DNA from: Didymodactylos carnosus
Taxonomy: Eukaryota > Rotifera > Eurotatoria > Philodinida > Philodinidae
Direction of reading: 5' to 3'
NCBI GenBank assembly: GCA_905250885.1
Contig: CAJNOQ010000105.1
Coordinates: 9,555 to 73,554, forward strand
Length of the DNA stretch: 64,000 nt
The notes under the pieces: model-generated
What the model was told of the DNA's origin: nothing
Seen by the model: only the letters and a program-made list of their open reading frames with translations
Databases searched by the model: none
Program-made: the position numbers and the translations under genes
Shown here: in pieces, positions 24,525-36,991 of the stretch
Position numbering within the stretch: the stretch's first letter is position 1
How the letters are laid out: each line of letters starts with the position of its first letter

Positions 24525-26621
24525 GTGGAAACGTGACTGTATGAACACTTATTGAGCGAAAAAGCAGATCAAACTTAAAAACCTTCTATCTTTTGATAGA
24601 AGAATTTTAGATAAAAATCTGCTGTCAACAAAAGCTGAAACTTAGAGCTATCGAATGGTAAAACAGAAATCTTCCTATCCTTCTTCCTTCAAGAGATAAT
24701 GACATGACAAATTTTTCTTTTTCCACTAATTGTATCTTCGTCTCATTGTCTATCGTGTGGCTATAGCAGAATCGAGACTGAAACTGAAAAAGATTTTACC
24801 TGCGATCGGAATTGAAGCCAAGAATGTTTTTTGGACAATTTCGTAAGCAGCTAAAATTTTACCTCTTTTCCATATTTAAATATAAATTTTTAGAAAATTT
24901 CCGGAATCGTGACTGAAAAACCGCCCATTGGTTCCGTCCATACCTACTATCGTGTCATTAGTAATTCTTTTTATGAGTATTTTCTTCCTTTTCTCTCTCT
25001 CTCTCTCTTTCTCTATTCATCGTATATAAATATCTTGCATATTTCGAATTCAAAAGATTCCATTCGTTCTGGCTAACACGTGTCAGGTACTTTCTTTTCT
25101 TCCGCTCAATTTTTCTAAAATATAGTTTTTCAAAAGATACCAGAAAACACTATTTGCGTCAGAATATAATCAAATTCTGTTGTACTTATCTATTATATTA
25201 AATTAATGTTTCTAACTTAGGACTTACATCCTCCTTTTTTGGTCCTTCTTTCAAGATTTTGCATGTCCTCCTTAATTCCTCTTTTTCAGAAAAACTTCAG
25301 TACAAAGCCAGTTACTTCTGTACAAGTTACTTAGAAGATAAGTTCCTCAAAACAATTAGAAAGTATAGGTTTTTATATGAATTTGTTTAGAAGATCTAAA
25401 TATAACTCACATCAAATATTCCTATATATATATCTTTTTCATCTATCTCTCTCTACTGGAGAAAAAAACATTAAGAAACCATTTTCTGGTGAAAGACAAA
25501 CCTCTGATTATTATAATGAATAATCAACAACCATGTGATTTATGATATAAGTGTTCACCATTCCAAAATATTACATGTCATAAAATACAACATGAAATAA
25601 ATGAAACACAATGTGTTTTCAACAAAAACTTTATAAAATAAAATATTATGAATCAGTGAGTGACACATCGCTTTTTAAACATGTGTATAACAAGATGGCT
25701 AATTCGCAGAAATTATTGTCCTTTTGGATTATTAAGTGAGAAAAGTTCGTTGTTCTATGCTTTTGCTAGATGTTTGTATTACAAACTCTCTTATATTAAA
25801 AGAATTTAATTCGTCGATTTTATGAATGCAAAAGAATATTTTGGATAAATAAAGAACGATATGTGCACAATTTTGCATACGTTTCCTTTTCTCAATAATT
25901 ATATACAATATAGCACAATCAATAAGTATATATACCAAAGTGGGCATTTTTCCATAGAGCAGGCGGACATCTCATGTTTTTGAGTTAACAAATGATTATT
26001 TTCGCATAATATGATGTTATTATGTAGCAGATATTAATAAAAGTAAAAAGACTCGAATATAAAAAAGAAATTTTTTTGATAAAAAATTCCTTGCCCTGAA
26101 TTTTTATCAAAAAATATTTATTTGTAAAATTAATAAATTATACATCATATAATGTCATTTTTCATGCTAATTCCGAATATCACATTGATTTTCAATAAAA
26201 GTGTTTCTCGACTGAGAAAAACGGACGCTTTTTAGTGGATCTTTTCTCACTTATAGATTTTTCCAGAAATCCGTTAGCTGAAACAAAACTTTTTTCGCCA
26301 TTAGATAGTTCAGACTTCGGAGTATTTTTATAAGGCTATTTGAATTTCGAAAAAGTTTACTTTCGATTTTTCTCCAAATATCCGCCAGCATGTCCACTGT
26401 AATATACTTTATTCTAGCTTAGTATATCGTTATTTCGCAGTTTCTCTACTTCTGATAACCAATTGAACTATATCATGTTGAACATATATATATATTTTCA
26501 ACAAATAGAAAAAGAAAAAACCCAAAAATTATTCATAAACACAATAAAGAAAGAAAAATGGAAATATCTATCGTTTTCTTATAATAGAATGTTGTACTTA
26601 GATGTTTTATGTTTACACTTA

Positions 26622-27095
26622 CTATTTATATTTAACACGGTCAAAAGCAACATAAAACTGTTTATCTAGTTGTCCAGTTGTCGGATCTAATTCACAATAG
26701 CCAATTGGTCCTCGTTCACAGTTCGAACATATCAAATATTTGACATTATTATTAACAGTTTTAGAAAATCCAACATTTTCAAACGTAAACATATCGTTTA
26801 CAAGCCAATAATAATCAATAGAATCACATAAATGATCATTGCCGTTGATCGGTATAGAATTATCATTTGATGATGATGATGTAGAAGTTTTTTTCATATC
26901 CATACGAGGTAATAAAATATTTTTTTGTTCATATTTTCCTGTTTTTGGACGTAGAATAATATCATCACAATACAGGCACACAATTGTTTTTGCATTTTGT
27001 TCACCAACTGTAAAATTCATGTCATTATTACTTTTATCATCATCAGCTGATAATTTATCGTTCATTTGAGCATTGCTGACAGAAGAAGAATCCAT
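26622..27095 (-). CDS. RABIF: RABIF/MSS4, Rab-interacting zinc chaperone
   Basis: One exon codes for 157 aa; human RABIF has 123. It binds nucleotide-free exocytic Rab GTPases and stabilises them. Zinc ligands are present as CLYCDD near residue 43 and CSNCERGPIGYCELD near residue 127. The family core is unmistakable: HWLVxDMFxFENVGF appears here as YYWLVNDMFTFENVGFSKTV, and the protein closes with FYVAFDRVKYK (human FYVALERVSHE). The extra length comes from an acidic N-terminal tail and a Ser/Asn-rich insert between CxxC and the WLV segment. ATG 27095 is the first Met in the frame. The gene stands alone between two gene-free stretches. Confidence 0.93.
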   Translation of the reverse strand: MDSSSVSNAQMNDKLSADDDKSNNDMNFTVGEQNAKTIVCLYCDDIILRPKTGKYEQKNILLPRMDMKKTSTSSSSNDNSIPINGNDHLCDSIDYYWLVNDMFTFENVGFSKTVNNNVKYLICSNCERGPIGYCELDPTTGQLDKQFYVAFDRVKYK

Positions 27096-30000
27096 TTTAA
27101 TTAGTAACAATTTGAACTAATAATAATCATCTGAGAAAATTTAATCTAAAAAATAAAACTGAATGGTTACAGCTCAATGAACAAAATCTTCCAGAAATAC
27201 ATAATTTGTTGACTATTATCCAGTTAGATCGATTTGTGTTTTTTCAAAACGAAATCGAGTAGATCTCACTACTCGTTTTATCTCGCGAATTATGAAAACT
27301 TCGCTAATAAATTTTCTACAAAATAACAAATCTGAGAGAGAGAGAGATCACTCTCTTTCAAACTTTTCTTGGTAGCAAGAAATTGTCTCATGAATGAAAC
27401 TTTGCATTAATCGGCCAAATTCTTCTATTCGATCACCTTTTCTTACTGTACAGTATCATCTCTAAGAAAAAAGGACTTAACTCTTGTCTACACAATTATC
27501 AGTAACAAAGTAAATGAATGATGCTAAATTTTTGCTTCTAAATAGTCAATTTGGCTGAAAACTGTTATTGATATATTTTTAGTGATGTGAAAGAAAGAAA
27601 TGCAAACTTCATCAAGTTCATTCGCAAATAAGACTAAAAAAGTTATAATTCCACTAGTAGTATATGATTTCCTCCACACACAAGTCAATTAGTATATAAT
27701 TAGATAGAGTGTAAAAAGACAATATTACTCAATTTATGAGACGTTGAACGATTTGCGTACAAAAATTTAGTTTCTAACAAAAAAGAATTTGACTAATTTT
27801 TTCTCAGCATAATAGAAAATTGCCTATAACATGATACAATGATCTATACGATCGCGAGCATCGAAGATCTCATTTTTACTTTAATTTCATGTAATACATA
27901 TCCAATGGCGAGATCTCTAAATTATATTATATACGGATGTCCAAAATTTGATTGTTTAGATTGCTGATTATAATCTGATTGTGAAAAGTCAGAATTGCAT
28001 AGAAAAATAATTGGAAAAAGGACATTTGCCCTATTAGAATATGTCGTACATTGTTGTACGCATCTACATTAGTATTGTCACTTCATCTATTATCAATGTT
28101 GAGATAAACAATGGAATAGAATAATGGAACAATAGTAAGTAGAACGCAAGTGCGCTCGCTTGAGTGTTGCAAAGATGCAAGTAGCGTAATCTACAAAAAC
28201 ACATATTTAACCATACAGGTAGAACAGAATCAAATCTATTTCGGTATGCGTCGCAGGATTCTTTTTAAGAAACATTGAATAAAATATTTGTCTCTTAGAA
28301 AGAATCAAACATCAGTTGAGAAATTTCTACTTATTACTAATGATTTGAGATTCTGATGAACAATACTAAACTAAAATATGAAGAAGCAATTATATTACTA
28401 GTTTAAATCGATAGATTTCAACGATATATAATTAAAATTTTAATTATAAAAGAATATCTAATAGAAGAGAGATTTAAAACACTAAAGACAGTTGAAGTGA
28501 TTTTGTTTCTTTCCTTCCATTGAAAATCCCATAGACCGTTCAAATTGTATCGTAGAAATATTGATCAAAAATGCATTTCTAATGAGAGATTTGTGTTTTC
28601 ATTTTTCAAATTACTAAAACAGAGAAAACAATAGAAAATATCTATCGATCTGCACCATTTTGCTTGTCGATCATTCGAAATTCTCCAAATTTCAACTGCA
28701 CATATCTATACTAAAACCGTTATCGCATCTATATCATCAATTATCGCAAAAAAAGTGAAGTCTTTCGAACATCCAATTTTGTTTTTTACCAAACGCTTTT
28801 TCATACACTAATTTTCACTTCGATAGATAATTCTAATAATAATATGCTCTCATCGCCAAGTCGAATAGAACTTTAAAGATATGAAGAGATACTCGGTTGA
28901 TATGTTACGATAGGACATAATGTGTCCAACTAAATTGAAGTTATCGTTATTTTGTATATATTATACAAACTTGATAGATTCTCAACGAGCATCAATAAAC
29001 CTCTTGTAATTTGTGGATTGTATAAACATACATAGTTTTTAATACGTTTTGGAACAAAACTTGAATCGTGATATAAATCGTTCTCCACAACAACATCGTC
29101 ATAAACATACCTAGCACCAATAGATTTTACGTCATAAATCCAACTATAAAGTGGAAATCAGAATTAGCACAGTTTTTGTTAACTATGTTAATGGTCGAAA
29201 CACACTAACTTTTGCTAACAATAAACAAAAACGTTAATTATTCGAGTGTTAAATATTGTCTCACTAGTGACTCAATATGTTCAAACTTCATATGAAATAC
29301 ACGTAGTTTCGAACATCACATATTTAAGACAATCATTGTTGTCGACTGCAAATCGTTTGATGTTCATTTTGTTGCTAGTAATGCATGATCTGATAATGTG
29401 AAACCTATTATTTGTAGTTAATGGTTAAATAATACAAATAAACAATTGATATCGCATCGATGAATTGCCAAGCGTCGAATGATTAATGAAGAGCGAGTTT
29501 TGTTTCTCGTTGTCGCGAATAAAGTCCCAAAACAATGATCGAATATCATTTACTTTTACCGTTGTTGTTAATTACCGTTTGTTTTGAATAATAGCATGAA
29601 AAACACAAAAGATCTAAAAATAAAAGTTAGTTAACACAAGCGATGTGCAAATATTTAGAGTTTTATTACAACAATCTTTTCCGATTCTTTCTCACTTTGC
29701 TCTTGAATTGTTAGAGTTACAGCGAATGACAGTCATACAACAAGGCATTTTATGCGCTTAGCTCTTGAAAAAGATTCAGAGAAATAAATCTGCATAAATG
29801 GTTAAACGAAGATTTTTTTAATCAGATGCGGAATTCTCTAAGAAATTTGTTCGAACGGAAAATACTGAAATAGTGAGCGATGAATCGAAAATTTGCTGTT
29901 ACAAATCAAAAAAAAATTGTATGATTAATTTGACACAAACAAAACTACAACAAAAAACTTTTGCTATTGTTTAGCTAAACGAAGGAAACATTCGAAATAA

Positions 30001-30647
30001 ATTGCATTTCATATTGTTTCAAACTCAGTTCAAAATCTTGAACTGAGCAACTTTCCAGCCGATAATTTAAAAAAACTCCTTTTTTTTATTTGTTAATAAA
30101 GAAAAACTTTACATAGAAATTGTTTGATATTTTTACTATCATTCATTAATGGAAGTACTGGACGAGAAAAGGAAAAGATTTTATAAAAAAAAGCAAAAAA
30201 AATTAATATTTCATACTGACAAAAAATTGAGCACATCATATCTTCTTGGACATGTTTTAAAGTTTATTGAGCAAAATGAACCGAAAAAACTATATTAGAA
30301 TTCAGGAATAGCACCAGCAAAAGGGTTTGTCATGTCAGAAAGTTCAAAATAGTGAAAAAAAATAAAAGTGAACAAAGAAAACATATAGAATCATATAATC
30401 ACGTCTTTCTTACACCAAATGCATTTTACTTGCAGTCACAATGTTCAATTATTAATTTTCTTGAAAGAAAATATTCACTCCATCTAAATACATTTGAGAT
30501 TTGAGAACAAGTCAAGAAAGTTTTTGTTCCCGTTATGTGAGCATTTTTGTGCAAAGATTACAAAACCACAGTGCTGTGAGATCAAACTTAAAGCAATGTA
30601 AATCGCATACGCAATTTGTTTAGCTTCATTCATCGTTATCCAAATGT
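27096..30647. other. gene-free stretch
   Basis: No supported exon is present on either strand. It contains the second copy of the dispersed repeat (27940-28106), a short GA tract near 27331-27347, and otherwise AT-rich sequence. Confidence 0.5.
27940..28106 (-). repeat. dispersed repeat, copy 2 (inverted relative to 21277-21443)
   Basis: This is the reverse complement of the 21277-21443 repeat, including the core tatgtcgtacattgttgtac and the end caatgttgagata. The two copies are about 6.5 kb apart in opposite orientation and flank RABIF. Confidence 0.7.
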
Positions 30648-31337
30648 TTAATTAACATCAAGTAATCCAATATCAAAATTTGAATCAGCAACTCTATTAT
30701 TATCATTATCATCATCAAATATTCTTTCTCTTGACGCTAATAATGTTGGTGATGATAAATTTCGTATTGAATTTTCATGATAAACATTATAATTGATTAT
30801 ATTAACATCTCGAAACAATGGCAATATTCGTTCAATTCTTTCATATTCTGGTATTAAATCATCGAATGTATCTTCTTCATTGTTACAATTATGTGGTAAA
30901 TCTTGATCATCTGGATCAATTAATTCATTTTCATCGTCATCCATTTGTTGTGCTGTATTGGATGTTGATTGCTGTTCATCCTTCATCAATGTTGATGAAG
31001 TTATAAATGAATCAGACGATGATAGAAAAAAATCATTCAAATTAAATGGAGTATTATGATTGATTGACGCTAAAGCACGACGTGAAGATGACAGAGTTGT
31101 TACTTGTGACTTTAATGTTGTTAGTGGTGTACGTAATGGTGTTTTATTATTGTTACCAATGTTGTAAATATCGCTATTCGACGAAAATTTTGATAATTTT
31201 TTACTTGAATATGATGATAGATCCGTTAATCTGACCGATGATAATGTACCATGAATGAGAGTACGTAATGGTGTTCGTAATGGTGTTTTGAAAAAATTAA
31301 TATTATCACTATTTTCTTTTGTTCGTGTTGCTGTCAT
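30648..31337 (-). CDS. securin-like anaphase inhibitor candidate
   Basis: One coding exon gives 229 aa with no folded domain; the protein is Ser/Thr/Asn/Asp-rich. An N-terminal KEN box (ATRTKENSDN) is followed by three TPLRT/TPLTT repeats and a destruction-box-like RRALASIN, close to the human securin D-box RKALGTVN. After an acidic stretch comes PEYERIERILPLF, which resembles the separase pseudosubstrate segment of vertebrate securin (PEIEKFFPF) and contains an ExxR triplet. Securin holds separase inactive until the APC/C destroys it at anaphase. Order of motifs and length (human 202 aa) fit, but each motif is short and such proteins evolve fast, so another APC/C substrate is possible. ATG 31337 follows a TACAG acceptor, suggesting a 5' UTR intron. 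Confidence 0.5.
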   Translation of the reverse strand: MTATRTKENSDNINFFKTPLRTPLRTLIHGTLSSVRLTDLSSYSSKKLSKFSSNSDIYNIGNNNKTPLRTPLTTLKSQVTTLSSSRRALASINHNTPFNLNDFFLSSSDSFITSSTLMKDEQQSTSNTAQQMDDDENELIDPDDQDLPHNCNNEEDTFDDLIPEYERIERILPLFRDVNIINYNVYHENSIRNLSSPTLLASRERIFDDDNDNNRVADSNFDIGLLDVN

Positions 31338-32288
31338 GGTTTGATTTTCCAATCTGTATGCGACAAAAAAAGCGTTCGTGTTGACATAATGAAACGATCA
31401 GAGAAAGAAATTCGAAAAACAAAGATCGTTAATAGAATAGAAATATTTTACTCTTTAATGATTTCTCACTGATAAAATAAACACAAGGTTTAGAATTGTT
31501 TTCATATTCCGGTTTTCCAAGCAGCTAGTGCAGTTAAAATTTGTCCTCACCATTTAGCAAGACATACTCTTCTTAAACGTTTTTATCGCTAAGTTGATAT
31601 AAGATCGATTTTTTCTTTTCTTTTCTCTTATTATACCTTCTAGTCTCAAATAAAAATGAACAAAATGCATGATCTGACATTTGGTTCATTTTTACAATTA
31701 AGAAGGCAAAGCAAACAAGCAAACAATAATTTAAGATTGAATAACAAAACAGTAAAAGAAATATCCGACAACGTCCCAAATGAAAGTAAATACACCAAGT
31801 AAATAAAAGAATTAACATAAGAGAATGTCATTCTGAACATACATATGAATTTGAGTTTCATTTCGTTATTGTTAATGATGTATGATAATTACTAATGTAA
31901 CATCAGCATTACTTTCACATTGAATATAGGTGGATCGCGAGAAAACTTCAACATTTCTCCAACAATATCTGCACTTTCTCCTCTTACTTAAAAACAGAAA
32001 ACAGACTAAAAACTAACTAAGCTACGCGAAGATTGCAAGACTGACTGACTGAATGAAACGGTGGTTAGAGAAAATTAGAGTATTCTCAATTCATTCAGAG
32101 TTTAAATTTTACGCAATTTTATGCCTTGTTTGCAAATAACGTTATAAATGGACAATAATGCACTAGCTCAGTATTCTTAGTAATCATTTCCTTCCTCCTT
32201 CCGGTGAAATTTACTGCATGAAAGTTTTGGATTTATTATTGGCGAACATTGTTTCTATCCGCTTCTACAAGCTTATTAATAGTCAGAA
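31338..32288. other. gene-free stretch upstream of the securin-like gene
   Basis: No supported exon is present. It probably holds the promoter and 5' leader of the securin-like gene. Two overlapping open frames at 31573-31861 are hydrophobic low-complexity sequence without recognisable domains. Confidence 0.45.
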
Positions 32289-33016
32289 GGGTGTTTCATA
32301 AAAATTCTTGAAGTGCTAGACTTAAGTGTATGTAATTAACACGTAAGTGTGCAAAACGGAGACTTAAGTATGACTTAAGTCTACAAGGGAACCTCCTGAG
32401 GTGCTAAGAACCTTTTTGAATGCGACTATTTTTAAAATGTAGGCCCTCATGGGCTATGAAGAACTTCAACTTGATTCGGGCGCAATCAGCTTTGTTGCTG
32501 AGATATCGAATTTTCCCCATGGGATCTGGATTTCAAGCAAAATCGCAGTTTTGAATTTCATGTTGAAACTTATCGCATTTTGTGGCCCAGACCATTTATA
32601 GTCCGATGAAAAAAGGCCGAGCTGAAAACCTCTTTCCACTGCGGTGAAAGAACGTTTTCCATATGGATACCAAAGGTAAAATATGGAGCAACTTTTGAAA
32701 AAATTCTTTCACCGCAGTGGAAAGAGATTTTCAGCTCGGCCTTTTTTCATCGGACTATAAATGGTCTGGGCCACAAAATGCGATAAGTTTCAACATGAAA
32801 TTTAAAACTGTGATTTTGCTTGAAATCCAGATCCCATGGAGAAAATTCGATATCTCAGCAACAAAGCTGATTGCGCCCGAACCAAGTTGAAGTTCTTCAT
32901 AGCCCATGAGGGCCTACATTTTAAAAATAGTCGCATTCAAAAAGGTTCTTAGCACCTCAGGAGGTTCCCTCGTAGACTTAAGTCCAGCACTTAAGAATTT
33001 TTATGAAACATCCTCT
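32289..33016. mobile_element. long foldback DNA element, about 730 bp, nearly all inverted repeat
   Basis: The ends are gtgtttcataaaaattcttg on the left and its complement aagaatttttatgaaacatc on the right. From about 32376 to 32985 the two halves are reverse complements with few mismatches, around a short loop near 32668-32685. The left arm has an extra segment of about 60 bp near its end. No coding frame is present. A partial relative of the end lies at 46655-46755. The target duplication was not resolved. Confidence 0.8.
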
Positions 33017-33404
33017 AGGCCTATAGCTTGTTTAACATAACTGCATACCAACTAAATGTTTAAATTGTCAGGCACTATTTTGAATCCATAGTGGACTGTA
33101 TCACCATAACATTGATGGTTTTCGAAGTAAAGAATATTGATTTGCTCAGGCTTTCACTCTTTCTAAGTTATCGAAGTATCGCAGTTTTTAACGCAATATT
33201 TTCTTTCAGTTTAACCGAAAGATCATATACACTTGCTATCTTCTCTTTGCTACTTCTACTTTACTCTTTGTACTAAACTATCCGAAGTTAAGAAATCTAT
33301 CAAATATATCGTTTGAAAAACACAAGCTATAATCTCTTCGCTGAAGAATCACAGAGTTTTTAATTCTGTCAATAAGGAAATGTCAGAATTACTAAATCTT
33401 TTTA

Positions 33405-34594
33405 ATCTTTTTTGGGCCGCTTTTATTTCTTATTTTTATTAATGACTTGCCTCTTTCTCTTCCATATAATTGTGAAATCTGTCTTTTTGCGGATGATGTC
33501 TTTTTAATTGTACCTCTTTGTCCCTCGGATCCTTTTAATTTTTCTCATGTTCAAACTTGTATAAATTCTGTCTCAAATTGGTCTACTTCTAATCTCATGT
33601 CTCTCAATGTATCTAAATGTTCTTGGCTTCCTTTTAGTTTCGATCCTTTCTCGGTTGTTTACAATCAGCTGTATCTTAATAAAATCCCTCTTTCCGTTGT
33701 GTTTTCTGTTCGTTGTCTCGGAGTTCTTGTTTCGCACGATCTTAGGTGGAGTGAACATGCCAGAGACATTGCTCTTGCTTGTCGACGCAAGCTAGGCGCA
33801 CTGAGCCGTATCTTTAGACTCGCTCCGTCAGAGGTTCGGCGTCGAATCTATCTTTCTTCTATTCTTCCTAAAATTGATTACTGTTGTGCCTTATACGATA
33901 GTTCCTTTTCGCTTTCAGTACTCAATTCTGTAAATAATCTTGCTTCTCGTGTTATTTCTCGTAACTATGACTATCGCTTTTCTAGCTCTTTACTTGTATC
34001 ACAATTTTCTCTTCCAAACCTCTCTCTTCGCCCTAAATATTTTCGACTAGTGCAGTTTTTCAAAATTTATCATCGTCTCAGTCCTCTTTCTGTCTTTTAC
34101 TCTATTCATCGTCCTCATTACTCTTCCTTACGCTGTCATCATTCTAAATATGTTCGCATTCCAATCTCTGTCAATGGTTTTTCTTCTCAAACAGTTTTCT
34201 CTTCTTTTTACTATTCAACTATTACTGACTGGAATAAACTTCCTGAGTCAGTTATTTGTTTTTCTTCATTAGCGTCTTTCAAAAAGGCACTAGTTCAATA
34301 TCTCCTACTGAAAAATATCAGCCGTGTTTCTAGTCATAATTAACTGGTATTAGTTGTTGCTCTAGAGGTTTTTTATTTGTGTCTATCTTTTATTGTTACT
34401 TTTATATACTCGTTGCATATTCTAGTCTCTTTTTCTTTTCTTTTGTTTATTTCTGTTATTATCTTTAGTTTTATTTATTTATTTTATTTATTTTCTTTTT
34501 TTTCCCTATCTCTATTTATTCTGGTCTGAGTCATCGATATTACAAGTCACGGACCTTTGATGATTCTCGAGTGATTCGAAATAAAATAAATAAC
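33405..34594 (+). mobile_element. 5'-truncated LINE, reverse transcriptase C-terminal half and 3' UTR (copy 1)
   Basis: The open frame starts inside the RT palm with GPLLFLIFINDLP and contains the catalytic box FADD (usually YADD), then RCLGVLVSHDLRWSEH and the C-terminal RT region (LPKIDYCCALYDSS, ITDWNKLPESV), ending at 34343. A T-rich 3' UTR leads to a tail of ataaaataaataac. Everything upstream of the palm is missing, as is typical for target-primed reverse transcription. The frame from the truncation to the stop is uninterrupted, so the insertion looks fairly young. The clade looks Jockey/CR1-like, judged by eye only. Confidence 0.85.
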
Positions 34595-34945
34595 TTGTGT
34601 TCGTTTTTTTATTCAACTATTGCTGACTGGAATAATCTCCCAGAGTCAGTTATTTGTCTTTCTTCTTTAGCTTCTTTCAAAATTGCTTTATGTCAGTATC
34701 TCTTCCAGCGAAACATTTGTCAGTTAAGAATTTATATCTGTTCTTTTTTGGGTTACTTCTTTTTATTTATTTATTTTTTTCTTCAAAAATTTGTCCTTTT
34801 TTCTACTATTTCTGGTTCTAACCTTAGTTGTCTTATTTATTTTGTTCTTTTTTATTACTCTTTTGTGTTGTTTGGCTTGAGTCATTTATTACAGGTCAGT
34901 GACCTTTGATGGCTCTCTCACTTTTCGTGAATAAAAACAAACAAC
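34595..34945 (+). mobile_element. second truncated LINE copy (3' end only)
   Basis: Directly behind copy 1, the sequence repeats the last coding segment (FYSTIADWNNLPESVICLSS) and the 3' UTR motif gacctttgatg, and ends in ataaaaacaaacaac. It is a tandem, more heavily truncated copy of the same family with moderate divergence from copy 1. Confidence 0.75.
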
Positions 34946-36443
34946 AGGAAGTACCAGATGTACTTGAAATCTTTAGTAGAGATAGCATATCCAAAAAAAA
35001 ATCAATGTGTTGTTACTAGGCCTGTAGCCCGGGGGGATGCTCTTTGTACCCGGGCACACCCCATAAGTAGAAATTGTTATTTAACTGCTATGAAAACACT
35101 GAAAGTATCTGAAACTAACGCTCAATGTCTCGACAGATGCTTTGTCTATTCACACAAAGACGTAGAAGCTTATAGTCCACATAACGTTAAACTTAGAGAT
35201 TTTTTTTATTAGATGTTCATGTCCATGAACAGCTCTTCATTTTACACATCCACCCAAGGTTAAAATAGCAGAAGATTTTTCGCTCTGTGTAGTTCATATT
35301 TGAAAGTTTCTTCGTTAATGCGCAAAGATTACACGCGGATTAGCAGTTTATTATGATGTAAGTGTGTACAACTATACGAAAAAGAAGTCAGTAACAAGAA
35401 AGAAACATAAACATACAAGAGTAGTACTTGAAACTGAGACCAGACATGGTTTTTTTAAACTAAACTTTGCTTTGGATTTAGTAAATAACCTGTTTTTTTG
35501 TTTGAGAAGTTGCTATCGGCGCAAGAATTTCATGGATAAACCCGCACAGTCATCCACAAAAGATTTTTATCCATGACGTGGCAAACGACGAGGTATCCCT
35601 GCGTATCTCTATCCTAACTATCGCAAGTGGTTAAAAGGAAGGTCTGGTCTCTTTTTGTTAGAGGAAACACAGAGAACAAGCTTGATTGTAACGAAACTTG
35701 AGAAATGAAATAATAAACTTTTGTTTTTCCTCTTCGTATAGTACTATAATATACGAAGAGATTGGGAACATCGCCTTCAGTGTTGTTTTATACGTGTAGA
35801 CCGCACAAGTAGAGTGTACACTCGGCTCAAATATGGTCAAGGACAGCTAAAATAACAATGACCCTGACAACGTCCTTCAGTAGAAAATGCCGGCATTATT
35901 TTCGACCGAACGGCCTGGTTTATTTCGACCGAAATTCCCCTGAAAAACGCAGATTGCATTCTGCGTATGTAAGCATCCATAAAGACACAACACTCAAATT
36001 GTGCGATCGACTTAACAAAAAAAATCATGGTTATACACATATTTTTCTTACTTCCATAATTTTGGTAGTAAACAAATAAAAATTTCAAAAAAGAAATAAA
36101 AAGGAAACACAGAAAACCGTGTTTGTTTCACTCACGCGACTGAAATCAAAAGAAACAAAATAAAAGAGCTTGTCGTGCATTCAGTCTTGATTGTGATTTC
36201 AATGGTTCTTTTAATATCTAATCAAAGAATGGATCGACCCAACGAAACGCAGAGAGACGGAAGTATTCTGTACAGTGGCGACGCCTCTCTTTCCCTTGAG
36301 TAATCTACATGTACTAGACAATAAACATGCTTGAAAGTGTTTTGTGTTGCTCATTCATTTCAAAGGTACCGCTGTTTAATGTACTCATTAAGAGAACGAG
36401 GCAGTAGTATTCATTTTGCAAAACTTCGTACCTACATCATCAT
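34946..36443. other. gene-free stretch with GC-rich islet
   Basis: No supported exon. A GC-rich islet at 35018-35060 (taggcctgtagcccgggggg) resembles a terminal repeat of the hAT-like elements, but no partner end was found. A block at about 35900-35945 repeats ttcgaccgaa twice. Confidence 0.4.
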
Positions 36444-36823
36444 CAGTGGTCCGGTAGAGACCGGTATTTCACCGGTTGAAAGTTTTGAAACATGCTCTTT
36501 TTACTCCGTTTTTCATTAAAAAAACTAAAATTTCACGTCTTTTTCAGTCAGAATATATAAGACGATGCTCAAGACAGGTATTGTTTTTATCACTTATTTT
36601 AAAGTTAAATGTTATAGACTCGTTATTCTGAAGGTTCTCTCATATGTGCTCGCAAACTGGGGGAAATTCTTTCTGAAAATCGATTTTCAAAAAACTTCGC
36701 CAGATTTTCGCCGGTTTGAGTTATAATTCCAACCGGCCTGTATACCGGCCCGACCGGTCCGGTTACACTTTCAGAGCGGTCGGACCGGATCGGTTTATCT
36801 TTTCTCAATCGGTTCCAGCTCTG
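36444..36823. mobile_element. hAT-like non-autonomous element filled with CCGGACCGG motifs
   Basis: The ends are CAGTGGTCCGG and CCAGCTCTG. The flanks ATCATCAT and ATCTACAT match at 6 of 8 positions, which may be a decayed 8-bp target duplication. Both inner flanks are dense in CCGG, ACCGGT and GGTCCGG variants, in sharp contrast to the AT-rich surroundings. Confidence 0.6.
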
Positions 36824-36991
36824 ATCTACATCATTAGATCGGAAAATTAACAGAGAAGCAAAGCTACGAGATGGATCCAAAACAAACATTGGAAAATAAA
36901 TACTAAATAATGCACAAGATTACCTGTTTCTTATTTTAATAGCACACAATTTTTATACAAAACAATGACAAAATAAAGAACATAAAATATT

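Larger units (their letters stand above)
15189..26621. other. 11-kb gene desert
   Basis: No exon with domain or splice support was found on either strand. The stretch holds several inverted-repeat or motif-rich elements, listed separately: 15293-15615, 17800-18360, 19350-19930, 21277-21443, 22251-22316, 23335-23580 and 23804-24524. It also has a CT microsatellite near 24995. The rest is AT-rich with nothing recognised. RABIF lies beyond it. Confidence 0.55.

Noticed and set aside
35018-35060. GC-rich islet resembling the TAGAG/CCTGC transposon ends
   Set aside because: Only one end was found, with no inverted partner or target duplication nearby.
35858-36088. Overlapping open frames on both strands
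   Set aside because: They arise from a short repeated palindromic ttcgaccgaa segment; neither protein looks real.
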